Shown one piece after another: positions 47,397-58,440 of a DNA stretch of 64,000 nt. A program made the position numbers and the translations under genes. Under the pieces are notes generated by a model. It did not search any database. It saw only the letters and a list, made by a program, of their open reading frames with translations, and had not been told where the DNA came from. The stretch lies in NCBI RefSeq assembly GCF_963169125.1, contig NC_084795.1, forward strand, positions 190,872,214-190,936,213, written 5' to 3'. Position 1 is the stretch's first letter. Each line of letters begins with the position of its first letter. This DNA is from Humulus lupulus (Eukaryota > Streptophyta > Magnoliopsida > Rosales > Cannabaceae).

Positions 47397-47798
47397 ATGG
47401 TCCAATCTCAAGTGTCACAGATATGTTTCACTATCGGAATCAGTTTAATAGATCTAGGATTAGTTGTTTTTAAATAATTCAAAAATTATAAAAAAATTTC
47501 ATTCAATATAAGTATGTAAACTTTGTTTATCCCAATGCATTTGCATAACAAATAAATAGATAATATCTTTAAATAATAACTACTTTATTAATAAAAGAAA
47601 TAAATGTTATGCAAAAATAGAAATAAGTTTCCAAACATTAATATTCAAAATTATTAACAATAAACTAAATTTCTAGACTGTAGTTTTCTTTGTTTAAAGA
47701 AATCTAAAATTTCTAAAACAAAATAAAGAAATTTAAATTGTTCAAATAACAATAAAATTACTAAATAAAAACTACTGCTCTCCAACTTCTCCAGCTCC
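47397..47798 (-). other. Copia remnant, mostly AT-rich filler
   Basis: The first 40 bp carry the rest of the pre-integrase motif (a stop replaces W before H-L-R-L). The remainder is very AT-rich without coding potential. Protease, gag C-terminus and zinc knuckle should be here and are not, so an internal deletion is likely. Confidence 0.6.
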
Positions 47799-48339
47799 TT
47801 ACTTGCTACCAAAATCCTCATCAGTCTCTTCCTCCTTTTCAGGGTTCTGATTCTGCAAAAGGAAAGACAAAAGAAAAATAGATTAGTGGCATATATTTTT
47901 GAATCTACTATCCAAAAATTTGAATTTGATATTCATAGTCTTTGAATCTATTATTCAAAGTTGAAAAATATATGTAAATCTTATTTACCTTTTTCGTTTG
48001 ATATAAACGATGACTCTCAGCATAGACTTCCTCTGTCATTGCTCGCCACATCTCATGGGCTGAGTCATAGTGTATATATTTTTCCTTTGTTTTGTCAAGC
48101 ATGGTGGAAAGCATGCAATAAAGTGCCATACGATTGGATTTCATCCAATCTGCATATTTTTCTTCTGCCTCATAGCTAGTAGCCAGAGGTGGTTCTGTTG
48201 GAGGTTTTTCACAGACAGTTGACATCATCTTCTTATAAGAAAAAATATTCAACATGCCTCGAAACCAGTGTTTTATATTTCCAGGTTCAAAAACCAAGGA
48301 TTTGAGAAAGGCATCGGTATGTGATTCACCAATAGACAT
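47799..48339 (-). CDS. Copia small Gag, predicted two exons
   Basis: The start is chosen at 48339 (MSIGESHTDAF); the upstream open frame is AT-rich and unlikely coding. Exon 1 (48339-47989, 117 codons) carries the copia gag core: HWFRGMLNIFSYKKMM, MALYCMLSTMLDKTKEKYI, YDSAHEMWRAMTEEVYAESHR. A predicted intron (47988-47853, 136 bp) has donor AAAAAG/GTAAAT and acceptor CCTTTTGCAG. Joining is in phase 0 and adds 17 codons ending at TAA (47799-47801) with an acidic tail. Total is 134 residues, well short of a full copia Gag, and without a zinc knuckle. Splicing that yields a Gag-only RNA is known for plant Ty1/copia elements such as BARE1. Whether this one is transcribed is unknown. Confidence 0.6.
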
Positions 48340-50184
48340 TTTGCTGGTAATAAATAAGTACAAATAAATATTATTATTATATTTAGAAAAATAAATATCA
48401 AAGTTTCGGAAATTAAACGTGATGCATGAGCACAATTTAAAACACATAAAATAAAGAATAATTTCTACGATAAAATTTTCTAACAATTAAAGTGCCGCCT
48501 TAGGGTCGGTCAAATTAATTTTAGAGAATTTATAAGACATTCTTATCTTTATTGTTTAATACTTAAAATAACTCTTTATTTTCTCTTTTAAACATTAAAG
48601 TACCGCTTAGTTTGGTCAAGTTATGATTATCCACTCTCAAGCTTAATCATAACTTTGTGAGTGTAACCCATTATTTCGGAGTTCATGACTTAACTTAGGA
48701 CATGCCGCCTTAGGGTTGGTCAAGCCTAAAATACATCATTAGTTCCTATCTATGTAAGAAATATAACTTTGCTATTGATATGTCCAGACACCTTCCTTAG
48801 GGGGACGAAAACAAAGACATCGCGAGGCACTATTCATATCTCACGGTGTTATATTAATAATGGAGACCATGGGTTATGTTTGAGATATCAACCCTCTCCA
48901 ACTTACTATTTTGAAATAAGTGTTTTTAACCTAATTAATTCCAAATTAATTATAGTTTCTTTAAACTTTATGAACACAATTAAAATTGGAAAGAAAGCGA
49001 GTTTCTAGGTCCATGTCCAATTTTAAATTACCAATCATGTTCATCTAAACTTTACTAAAAAACACTTTTTAAAATAAAGTTGGTTTAAAGAAATTAAGTC
49101 ATAAAGACTTAAAAAATTGGTGTGATATTTTACCAAGTTTTCAAAATAAAACTAAGTAATTTACATGCAATTGATTTCACAAAACAATTCATATAAACAT
49201 ATAGGACAATCCTAATAATCATGTTTCTACTAATGAGATGCATGATTATAACTGTGTGGGTTTTCATGTATGGCATACAATGCATGAACATGTTATCAAT
49301 CACATTAACCACATGAAAAAAAAAATTATTTAAATAAATAAATAAACAATAAATGTTGAACCGGGTGCTTTTGGGTATTTCTAATTTTACAACCACTTTA
49401 TAAAATTACAATAAATAAAATAAAACTGCCTTGATCTCCATCGGGCTTCTTTACTTTAATGTTGGTAGGATATGTGGCATTGTTGGTCCAGAATAATAAT
49501 AAGAAAACAATTTTCAAATTATTTTGATTAATTAAAACAAACTTTTAAATAATCATTATTTTTGTTTAGCTTTTTAATTAAAACAACTTTTAATTAAAAC
49601 TGAAATGAATTTAAATTAAAATTTGTTATTTAAATTTTTTTATTTTTTTTAAATAAGATATTCAAAAAAGTTTGTTAAGACAACAAAAATATCTCATTAT
49701 TTAAATATCAAATTTCAAAAATAGGATATTTAAACATTTTAAAATTTAAAAAAATAACAGATTAATTTCAGAAAAAAAAAAAAAAAAATTTCTGGACCGT
49801 CAGGCGGGGACACACTGCGTCAAAACGGGGCTGCCGGGGCTGGACCGTACGGTCGTCAGTACGACTTCCGACAGCGGCTTCGAGGTCGGCCTCGGAGGTG
49901 AGGTGGCTGAGTTCTGAATCCCGGGCTCCGTTCTGACTTTTGTGTGATCGGAATTACAATTTTATGGTGTCGAAAACCAAATAAAATTACATAAATCCTA
50001 TGCCCTTTAATGGCTTACACAATGATCTAATCATAAACAAATCCTAACCCAAAAACACCATACAATTAACGATTAAATATTCCCACGCATTCAATCACAT
50101 TAAGCCATCCATTCATTCATCAAAATAAATAAATTCATAAAATTAAACCCACACAGATTCAATACATATATATATGTGAAGATG
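48340..50184 (-). other. Copia 5' leader
   Basis: About 1.85 kb, AT-rich, between primer site and gag. It holds three spaced copies of GCCGCCTTAGGGTYGGTCAA (48494, 48602 degenerate, 48714; spacing about 110 bp) and a GC-rich island (about 49790-49945) with a perfect 12-bp palindrome, GACCGTACGGTC (49843-49854). No coding evidence. A long leader is usual for Angela-type elements, where it holds packaging and dimerisation signals. Confidence 0.65.
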
Positions 50185-50196
50185 GCTCTGGTACCA
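50185..50196 (-). other. Copia primer binding site (initiator-Met tRNA, one mismatch)
   Basis: TGGTACCAGAGC on the minus strand, two bases from the LTR end. It differs at one base from the usual TGGTATCAGAGC. Confidence 0.85.
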
Positions 50197-50198
50197 TT

Positions 50199-52096
50199 TG
50201 TTGGTCTTTATTGATCAAATCAGAGATTATGCGCAGCGGAACAACAATCAAATTGTCAGATTAATCCCATAAGATTTCTATATCTACTTCTTCACACTCA
50301 TATATATATATTGAATCAAGGACAAGAATAGAAAAATTACCTCAGGTCATTCCTTGCTGTTATCTTTTTGTATGGCTGAATCCTTGAGATCTCACACCAA
50401 GATCTTCCAAAATGTTCTCAGGCACACAAAGAACGAGTGTGGGCTCGCTATACAAATAATAGGCAATAACTATTTATCAGATGTTCTCAACACATGAGAT
50501 CTGATAAAGTTTGGACCTAGGTTTTGTGAAGAACAATAACCTTTGTTTTTGTCACTATTCTCTTTACTCTGAGAGAATCCTAGATATTTTTCTATCCCTG
50601 AAAAGTTACGTTCTGTGAAAACTGATATCCTATATTTAATATATCCAATATATTAAAATATTTGTAATTTTAAACAAATTCAAAATAACTAATCAGTTAT
50701 CATATTTTTGTTTAAATAATAATATTTTAATCATATTAAAATATCTCATTATTTATTTAATATTTAAATAACTAAAATTGTGGAATCAAGAGACTAAGTC
50801 TATCTCTTATGCGTGTAGCACTGTGCCACACGTGTACTACATGCCTGTGCAGGCATGTGATTTTTCCCAATTTTTATTATTATTTAAATACCAAAAATCC
50901 CAAAATTAAATTAATTCAAAATTAATTATATTTTTGTTAAATCAAATAATTAATTAATTCTTAATTAATTAATTACACATAATTAAACAATAATTATGTT
51001 TGATACATAGAAAAATATTTTTACTTATCACATAAGTCCTTTTTGCCCATTTTTTGTAGTTGCTTTTGACAGTGATTGTTTGAGCCATTTCGGGGACCAT
51101 GGACCTATAACATTAAGCTCCAATAAATTGAAACTAAATAATTAAACTCTTTAATTATAATAGTTAATTTATTAATTCTGATATTACTCCACTATAATTT
51201 CAGAATTGCACTCTTTACGTTATAGATATACTTTTACAGAAATCTTTTTCTTAAGTCGTCCATTGATATAACCATCTTACAATAGTTCAATCCTCTAATT
51301 AATTAGTTCATAAATTAGAATGGGAGAATTACCATTTAACCTTTCTAATTTACTTCTTATTCCTTAAGTACCATTAATTCACTAGTGAATAATTAATCTA
51401 TAATCTAATTATAGATTTGAGCTCAAAATCATTCAGTTCCAGAATTAACCCTTAAGGGAACTAATATACGATCCGTTAGGAAAGATTAGATTCCGTATTG
51501 TTGATACATGTTCCCAGCCATCCATGATATTAAATCTCCAAAACAAAAGTCATTAGCCTCATTCTTTGAAGAGACCTTAACGAATGAATCAAAAGATTTA
51601 ATAAACATGAATAGGAGTTCATGAACACTCAGGATTTAGGTTGATCTATAAATGATCATCAGTTATGATATGAATTACAAGTCTTTATTGTTAAATGGTT
51701 TTTGGATAAAGACTTTAATTCATATCGATCCATGTCATATATAATCATATTATATAAACCACCTTTACCGAGATGTCTTACCACATCAATAAGCCGAATC
51801 TAGATTATTTGTATCATTATGATACTCAGTAAACCGTACTTACAACTCCAATTAAAGAATTCCATAACTTTAATTTGTCGTTGTTGACTATTTTTATTCA
51901 TTCATGTGATCTTAATTCTCTCATACTAATACAAGATCACATCCTCAATAATGAATATGGAATTTTTCTGATATTTACAAAATTATTCAAACAATAATTT
52001 AACAATCTAAATATGACAATAATAATAAACCATTGTATTTATTTATTCATAGAAAAAACAAACGTCTTTACATTCTTTTAGGACACACTCCTAACA
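50199..52096 (-). repeat. Copia 5' LTR, complete
   Basis: 1898 bp. On the minus strand it starts TGTTAGGAG and ends GACCAACA. Its first 640 bp match 41186-41825 with about 12 substitutions. The base composition is AT-rich with runs of TTAATTAA. It borders the X LTR fragment at 52097. Confidence 0.9.
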
Positions 52097-53295
52097 CGCG
52101 CGCCACGGCCCGTGTGGGGGTTGGTGAGGTGCTAGCCTCTGTTTTGAGGCTAGCCGCGGCTCTTGTGGGTGGGGCCGCAACCCTTAGTGCTAGTTTGAGC
52201 TTTTAAGGGTATTTTCGACTTGGGGAACTCAAGGGGTAAGGCTCGGGATGGATTTTATCACCTGGATTGATAGAATTCAAGGTCTCGGAGGTTAGGGTTA
52301 TGGCTCGAAGTTGTTTAGTGGATTAGAATTTGATGGATGGACATTGTTAATGTGTTGTGACTAGGGTTTCGGCGAGGCTCACGTTAGAGGACTGTGCTCG
52401 GGGCATCGGTGCTCAGAAAGCTCGGAACTCAGGTAAGAAAACCCTTGTTCCCATAGAGCTTGTGTGCGGGGCTGAGCCCAATGTATTTGAATAGAATTGA
52501 TATGCAGGGCCGAGCCCAATATGCTAGAACTGCGGGGCGTAGCCCTTTAACTGACTATGCTAGAATTATGTACTTGCTTGCTATGCTATATGTATTGTGA
52601 TGTGAATGATCAGCAAGATCCGGGAACGATGTAGGCCGAGAACGGCGAAGGGCCGGGAATGGCATTGGGAACGTTGGGTGCAAGGCCGAGAACGGCAAGG
52701 GGCCGGTAGCTACGTTGAGCACGTGGAGTGCGAGTTGCCAGGGTGAGTCCCTAGACGAAAACCTGGGATATCCTCACAGCATGATCCGCAAATCCAGGGC
52801 TAGGTAATGCCTGGGTCGGCTAGGCCGTATGTGTTTAGCCAATTGGTGGCCTGTTTATATGCTTGATATACGTGATGCATATGTTATCTATTTGTGGGTT
52901 TTCTTGCTGGGCTTCGGCTCACAGATGCTCTGTGGTGCAGGTAAGGGTAAAGGGAAGATCAACCAACCATGAGTACAGCTGGCGTGAGGCGGCGTGTACA
53001 TGTTTGGCCAGTCTGGCTGCCACAGCCAGAGGATTTTGGAAGATGCTTGTAAATGAACTTAGATTTTGTCGTTTAGCTGACCTAGTACAATTTTTATGTT
53101 GTAAATATTTCTAAACTGTATTTTGGGATCCCAGGTGTCAAACTTTTATAATCTTCAATGATATGGAGTTAATTCTACATTTTTCCTCTGTTTATGGCAT
53201 AATTACACCGTTTAACTTAAAACCTCGATTAGCGAGTTGAAAGCACGTTTTTAAACTCACTTAGTAACGGCTCTATGGAAGTAGGGCGTTACACT
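52097..53295 (+). mobile_element. X-family LTR, 3' part (interrupted by the copia element)
   Basis: Ends AGTAGGGCGTTACA at 53295. Reading back from the end it matches the other X LTRs (GGCTCTATGGAAGTAGGGCG; the conserved block at 52898-52946 with CAGGTAAGG). The left end is cut at the copia LTR, whose 5-bp target duplication here would be CGCGC (52097-52101). Two 21-bp-spaced GC motifs remain (52153, 52174), with a third at 52102. Its own right-hand duplication would be CTGGG (53296-53300). Confidence 0.75.
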
Positions 53296-53420
53296 GGGTT
53301 TTTCCCTCCCCTTCAGAGTCGAAAATTTTTTCCTAAAAAAACTTTTCACTTCTGCTTTTTGATTCGTTTTCCAAACTGTTCGTATAGAATTTAGTGTTTT
53401 TGTCAGAATGCTGCTGGTCG

Positions 53421-53428
53421 TATAAAAG
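53421..53428 (+). promoter_or_regulatory. TATA box of the Tat-2 antisense gene
   Basis: TATAAAAG, 100 bp before the first ATG (53529). This would give a start near 53455 and a 70-base leader. The 120 bp upstream are T/C-rich. Confidence 0.6.
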
Positions 53429-53528
53429 CTTAACTTTTATACACAAGCAACGTTATTCCAACTCTTAACATCTTTTAGGTTTTTGGGTCGTAGATTCTCA
53501 TCTCCATTTTCTCAGTTCGCATATTTTC

Positions 53529-54671
53529 ATGCAAGATCCATGGGGAGGTGAGAGGCCAATCGACGATGACCTGCTCGCCCAGCTGCTCATGGACGAAGAA
53601 CAACCGTCTTTACTTATACCAGAGATCCCTTTTTCCTATGCCCCATCTAAAAGACCCCTGACTAGTCCATCAAACACGGGTAGAGTAAAATCCACCACCC
53701 AGAAAAAGAAACCAGCCAACCCTCAAACAACTCAGCCCGCTCCTCGGGCTAAAATTCCTTCGACCAGCGGTCGAGCTAAAAATACCGAAATCCAAACACA
53801 AGCCCAACCCCAGGACGTCCTTCGACCAGACGTCAAATGGTACATTGCTCTTCCTAGCCAAACCACTGCTAGGATGCTAACCAATTACCTCATGAAGTAC
53901 GGACTTTCTGGGGTAACTTTATTCAAACCTACCAATGACCAGTGGGCAAACCTGCATGGTTGTGCCTTTAGCGCCTGGTCGAGGTATCATATTGAGGCAG
54001 GAGAAATTCTGCCTCTCCATTCTTTCTTCTAGGGAGTGGCCAATTACTTTGGAGTCGCTCCTTTCCAAATAACCCCAAACGGGTATAGAATGCTTTCCAC
54101 ACTCTATATCCTTTACAGCCACAAAAAGTGGCCTGTCCCAACACCACACGAGGTCAACTACTTGTTTGATCTTAAATCCAACCCCAACAGCACTCTTCAG
54201 GTCCATGGCTACGACCAGCTCCTACTCCAGAAATGGAGATTCGAGCTGCATCACTGGCTAGCATGACTGACGTAGAAAAAAGCGTCAAACAGCTGGTCAC
54301 TGAAGCCAACTTAAGGCTGGTCGAGCTTCTCGCATCTCACCAGGATGTGACGGAGTCAACAGCGGGGAGTGCCACTGATGAAGGAATTCTCAAGCAGCAC
54401 CCATACATGTCGCAACCTCCAAGGAGGAGGACAACTGGGGTGACAATCGGGGAGCCCTCCAGCACCACACTAGTAGATGCTCCCCCTGCCCCTTCAGGAA
54501 AGGGAAAAAAGAAAGTCTCCGAACACCCTGCACCCATTGAAGAGTTTTTAGATGAGAACGATATTGTCTTATCACTCTTAGACAGTTTGCCCATTCCCTG
54601 TCATTTATTTGACAGGGACGGCAACTTTAAGTACACTCCAAATTTAAATTCAGATTTCTTCCAAGCAGTGA
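53529..54671 (+). pseudogene. Tat-2 antisense gene, exon 1
   Basis: Starts MQDPWGGERPIDDDLLAQLL, then a P/S/T/K-rich region. From about residue 120 comes a conserved-looking domain: MLTNYLMKYGLSGVTLFKP, GEILPLHSFF, NYFGVAPFQITPNGYRMLS. This pattern fits the plant retrotransposon-associated 'putative gypsy type transposon' domain (Pfam family of that name, recalled rather than searched). A TAG at 54030-54032 and a frameshift near 54255 break it. The following frame (54233-54671) continues with a helical stretch (VEKSVKQLVTEANLRLVELL) and PSGKGKKKVSEHP. Donor GTGAGT at 54672 keeps the frame into exon 2. Extra antisense ORFs downstream of pol are known in Tat elements such as Grande. Confidence 0.7.
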
Positions 54672-54811
54672 GTGAGTGTGGCAGTAGTTCAGTAAGTAAT
54701 TTAGTGACCAATAGTTATAGCTCGGGTACTCTACTTATAATTTCCTTGTTCTCATTTTTAACTCCACCTTTACATATCTTCTAATTGCTCCCAATGCTTC
54801 CTTAATTGCAG

Positions 54812-55224
54812 ATATGTCATTAGGAGATATGTTCGACCGCTATACCGCACTTGCTGCTCCTTCGAGCAAGAAGGGTGTGAGCAAGCGACATCGTGGAGAG
54901 AGCAGCAAGGCCCCTTCAACCAAGAAGGCTCGGACTGAGGATCTTCCAGTAGCCGCTCCTTCAAAAGAAACAATGCCACCTCCTTCTCCACTCGACCAGC
55001 CGTCTCCATCTGCACCAGCTGACCAGAACTCTACCCCTCCAACGCCTGCCAACCAGACACCTCACGATCAACCTCGAGACGCCCTGACCAATACCATGGT
55101 TGGCTCGACCAGAGAGAGAATATACAAACTCTAAAAGCACAAATGCAGCTGAGAGGCCATCGTCAACACCAACTCCATGGAGGCCGATCAGATAATAAAT
55201 CGATGGCTGAACGAGATAGCCAGT
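54812..55224 (+). pseudogene. Tat-2 antisense gene, exon 2
   Basis: Follows a 140-bp intron (54672-54811; GTGAGT...TTAATTGCAG). Reads MSLGDMFDRYTALAAPSSKK, a basic segment (SKRHRGESSKAPSTKKAR, a nuclear-localisation type), and a P-rich region; then stops at 55132 and 55150 before MEADQIINRWLNEIAS. It ends at a strong donor, AGT/GTAAGT (55225). The reading phase at both junctions is consistent with a once-continuous protein. Confidence 0.65.
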
Positions 55225-55300
55225 GTAAGTTGCTTTCTATTGCTGAGTTATTTTACTTTGTCACTTTTTGCCATCATCTTATCTCTTTACCTGATCGCAG

Positions 55301-55930
55301 GGATTGCTGACTATAGCTGCTGGTTGGCGCCGCACGGGGGCTTTGGTCACCCAGAACAAAGACTCCGACTCCAAGCACATTGAGGAGACGTAGCTGCTCA
55401 AGGAGAAAAATGCTGAATTGCTCGAGAAAAACACAGAACTGCTCGGAAAGAACACTGAACTGCTCGAGAAAAACTCCAAGCTGGTCGAAGAGCTTCAGCA
55501 ATTTCAGACTGCCTTAGCTAAAGCCAATGAAGACAAAGAGAAGTTTAGGGAGTGTGCTAAACTTAACTACCAAGAGTGAAAATAGCTTGAGGCTGATCTG
55601 ATCGTGAGCAGAAAGGATACTGAGGAGCTAGAGGGGCGCATCAAGGAGCTTGAGGAGACTAATCCCAGCAACTTGGAGAAGTATAGGGAAGCCACCTACC
55701 TTTGCTTCTATGAGTTCTGGAAGCATAATCGTGAGGCCAACTTCAATTATCTTTCTGAGCGCCTTAGGCGAACTGAAATAGCGCAGTGTACCGCTCGCCT
55801 GGAGGAAGAAGAAAGAGCCAACATTCCTGCCTCCCCAGAAATCTCCCTAGCAATGGACATTGATGGCGCTGAAAATGAAGCTGGAACCACTGTCGACCAG
55901 GACATTCCTCAAGACCCTCCTGCCTCGTAG
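55301..55930 (+). pseudogene. Tat-2 antisense gene, exon 3 (coiled coil)
   Basis: Follows a 76-bp intron (55225-55300; GTAAGT...ATCGCAG). One frame runs to the TAG at 55928-55930, with three internal stops (near 55391, 55577 and 55583). It contains heptad-like repeats (ELLEKNTELLGKNTELLEKN, then KLVEELQQFQTALAKANEDK) and a second helical part (EELEGRIKELEETN, YEFWKHNREANFNYLSERL), ending in an acidic tail. A long coiled coil suggests a structural or dimerising protein. Confidence 0.65.
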
Positions 55931-56614
55931 TAATTTTATTTTTCTTTAACTTTATCTTGTTGATACACGACCTACGAGTCGTGATGTAAAGACAATTTCT
56001 ATCTTTATTGCTGCATGGGCAGTTTTTTCCTTTTAACAAACAATTACATCCGAGTAGTAACTACTCGCGGTGTAAAGAGATTCCTTTTTTGATATTATAA
56101 TACTTGCATTTTATTATAACATCTGTTTGTATGATCGAACTTAGCATAGTACTTTGGTTTGATTTAAGAAAATAACAAAATTTTGAAAAATACTCTAAGT
56201 ACCCTGGCATGCTTTCACTTATTTTGCTCGTGTGCTTACATACCTTTTGATATGCTTTGCTTACTAGATACCTTATATGCTCCCAAGTGATTGAGGAGCT
56301 TTAGGTCCTCGGTCACTTGCCTTGGCTAAGACCTGTTCGAACATTTTTGCTCAGAATAAATACTTGTAAAAATGAAAATATAGCAAAACAACACACGTAT
56401 TGAGCAAATACTTGTAATAAATACAATAGTTTGGCAAGATTGACTGGCTGCGCACAGTCCCTTTCTTGTAATAAATGGAAAAATCGTGTCTGTATGAGTG
56501 ATCAATAAAATGACCTTACACATATAAGCGATCAATCATAAAAAATGGCTAACCCTTGTTCATAAACTTGTACAAAGTAAAATTAATACAATCCAATTCT
56601 TTAAGAAGAATTGT
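55931..56614. other. Convergent spacer between the antisense gene and Tat-2 integrase
   Basis: 684 bp, AT-rich. It contains two related segments, ACGACCTACGAGTCGTGATGTAAAG (described by parts: ACGAGTCGT dyad at 55973) and ACTACTCGCGGTGTAAAG (56058), and no ORF. The 3' ends of both transcripts would lie here. Confidence 0.5.
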
Positions 56615-57436
56615 TTATCGATAGTACTTGCGCAGGTGTTCTCCATTCCAATAGAGAGGAATGAGATCTCCATTTAAGCGAGCAAGTTTATAAGTGCCTG
56701 GATAGATGACTTCTTCGATTTGGTACGGTCCTTCCCAGTTAGGTTCGAGTACTCCAGCGGCTTGGTCGTGGGTGTTAAGGAAAAATCTTTGGAGCACAAG
56801 ATCTCCCACGTTAAATTTCCTTTCATGTACTTTAAAATTCAAATACCAGGCGACCTTTTGCTGGTAAGCTGCCACTCGGAGCTGGGCTTGTTTGCATTTC
56901 TCATCGACCAAATCCAGAGATTCCATCAATAATTGGCTGTTAGAGCCTTGATTGTATGCCATCCTCCGATGCGATGGCAGATCTAATTCAACTGGTAGCA
57001 TAGCATCATATCCATAGGCTAAGGATAATGGGGTATGGCCTATTGCTGTGCGATGGGACGTTCTGTATGACCAGAGGACTTCAGGCAATTGCTCTGGCCA
57101 TGCCCCCTTTACTTCTTCAAGTCTTTTCTTCAGAGTATCATTTAGTGTCTTATTGACTGCCTTGACTTGTCCATTTGCCTGAGGGTGAGAAATTGAAGAA
57201 AAGCTTTTGATAATTCCATGCCGCTCGCAAAAATATGTGAACAGATCACTATCGAACTGTGTGCCGTTGTTTGGGACAATTTTTCTTGGCAATCCATAGC
57301 GACACAAGATGTTCTTGACCATGAAATCCAATACTTTATTGGCAGTTATGGTTGCAAGTGGCTCAGCTTCGGCCCATTTTGTGAAGTAATCAACGGCCAC
57401 CACGATGTACTTGACGCCGCCTTTCCTTGTGGGCAA
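56615..57436 (-). pseudogene. Tat-2 integrase core and C-terminus, catalytic residues lost
   Basis: 273 open codons. The core reads YIVVAVDYFTKWAEAEPLAT, then IVPNNGTQFDSDLF, where the second catalytic aspartate is asparagine, then NGQVKAVNKTL, where the catalytic glutamate is lysine. Tat-1 keeps D and E at both places. Both changes are single G-to-A on the coding strand. The first aspartate (GIDLI) lies just upstream in this frame. C-terminal GPYQIEEV and WNGEHLRKYYR are intact. A deletion near 57450 removes the SPWPF region and shifts the frame. Confidence 0.9.
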
Positions 57437-57450
57437 AGATTTGATTAGGT

Positions 57451-58251
57451 CTATACCCCATACTGTTTTAGTTCATTAGGGGCTGCTCGTTGAGTCTTGG
57501 AGAATCTTTGGCACTTATCACATCTTTGCACAAATTCCATCGAATCTTCATTCATTGTTGGCCAGAAGTATCCTTGCCTTAGGATCTTTTTTGATAAACT
57601 CTGCCCCCCAGCATGATCTTCGCAGAACCCTTCATGGACCTCTCGCATTAATTCTTTGGCCTTTTCCTTTGAAATACATCCGATGAGTGGCATAGAGTAT
57701 CCTCTTTGGTACAGAACTCCGTCGACCAAGATGAACCTAGCAGTTTGCCACTGAAGAGTCCTGACTTTGTTTCTGTTAGTAGGCAACACGTTGTGCATCA
57801 AGTACTCAATGAAAGGTGCCATCCATGTATCTGCCGCCTGAATCACCAGAGAGGTTTCTTCCACTTGGATTCTTGGTGTGGGCAGCCATTCAACAGGTAC
57901 AATATTCAGGGTGTCAGCATCCTTGACACTCGCTAATTTGGCAAAAGCATCGGCGTTCGAGTTCTGGTCGCGAGGTACTTGCTGGAGAGTATACTTCTCA
58001 AATTGGGCCAACAAATATTTTTCTTTATTTAGGTAGGCAACCATCTTTATACCTCGAGCCTGATATTCTCCAATGATCTGATTAACCACCAACAGAGAAT
58101 CACTGTAGATTTCAAGTGACTTTATGTGCACGTCTCTGGCTAACCGTAATTCTGCGAGTAGCACTTCATACTCGGCTTCGTTGTTGGACGCTATCAAGTG
58201 GAATCTGATTGCACAATGGAATCGATGCCCTTCAGGCATTATCAAAATCAC
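57451..58251 (-). pseudogene. Tat-2 archaeal-type RNase H and integrase zinc domain
   Basis: 266 open codons. RNase H: E in NNEAEYEVLLAEL, D in EIYSDSLLVVNQII, and NADAFAKLA. The first catalytic aspartate should lie upstream of 58251, in a broken frame. The integrase zinc domain follows: VHEGFCEDHAGGQSLSKKIL and CDKCQRFSKTQ. The linker KQMTSPWPF-type motif is deleted, and a stop follows. Confidence 0.88.
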
Positions 58252-58440
58252 TCAGGCTCCAGCATGGTTCTCATTAGAAGAACCATTTGTAAACAACTTC
58301 CAAGAAGGAGTTTGGCTTTGAGGTTCAGGCCCTTCTGTCTCTTCTGGCTGCTTGTTATCTGGAAGACTGGTGAGCTCTACAACAAAGTCAGCCAGAGCAT
58401 GTCCTTTTACTGCTGCTCGTGGAAATTAAGAGATATCAAA

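Larger units (their letters stand above)
41186..52096 (-). mobile_element. Ty1/copia retrotransposon (Angela-like), 3' LTR interrupted by Tat-1
   Basis: 5' LTR 50199-52096, initiator-Met primer site, long leader, truncated gag, remnant pre-integrase, integrase, RT and RNase H, polypurine tract, then the first 640 bp of the 3' LTR (41186-41825). The two LTR copies differ at about 12 of 640 sites (1.9%), clearly older than the chromovirus. The motifs YVDDILLIGND and VADST-type RNase H sequence, 1.9-kb LTRs and the AAGTGGGAGAT tract resemble the Angela lineage. Protease and the gag zinc knuckle are missing. Solo LTR X sits at 44445-47396. Confidence 0.88.

Noticed and set aside
49130..49396. 88-codon minus-strand ORF in the copia leader
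   Set aside because: AT-rich, hydrophobic, chance composition; no similarity to gag and no plausible start context.
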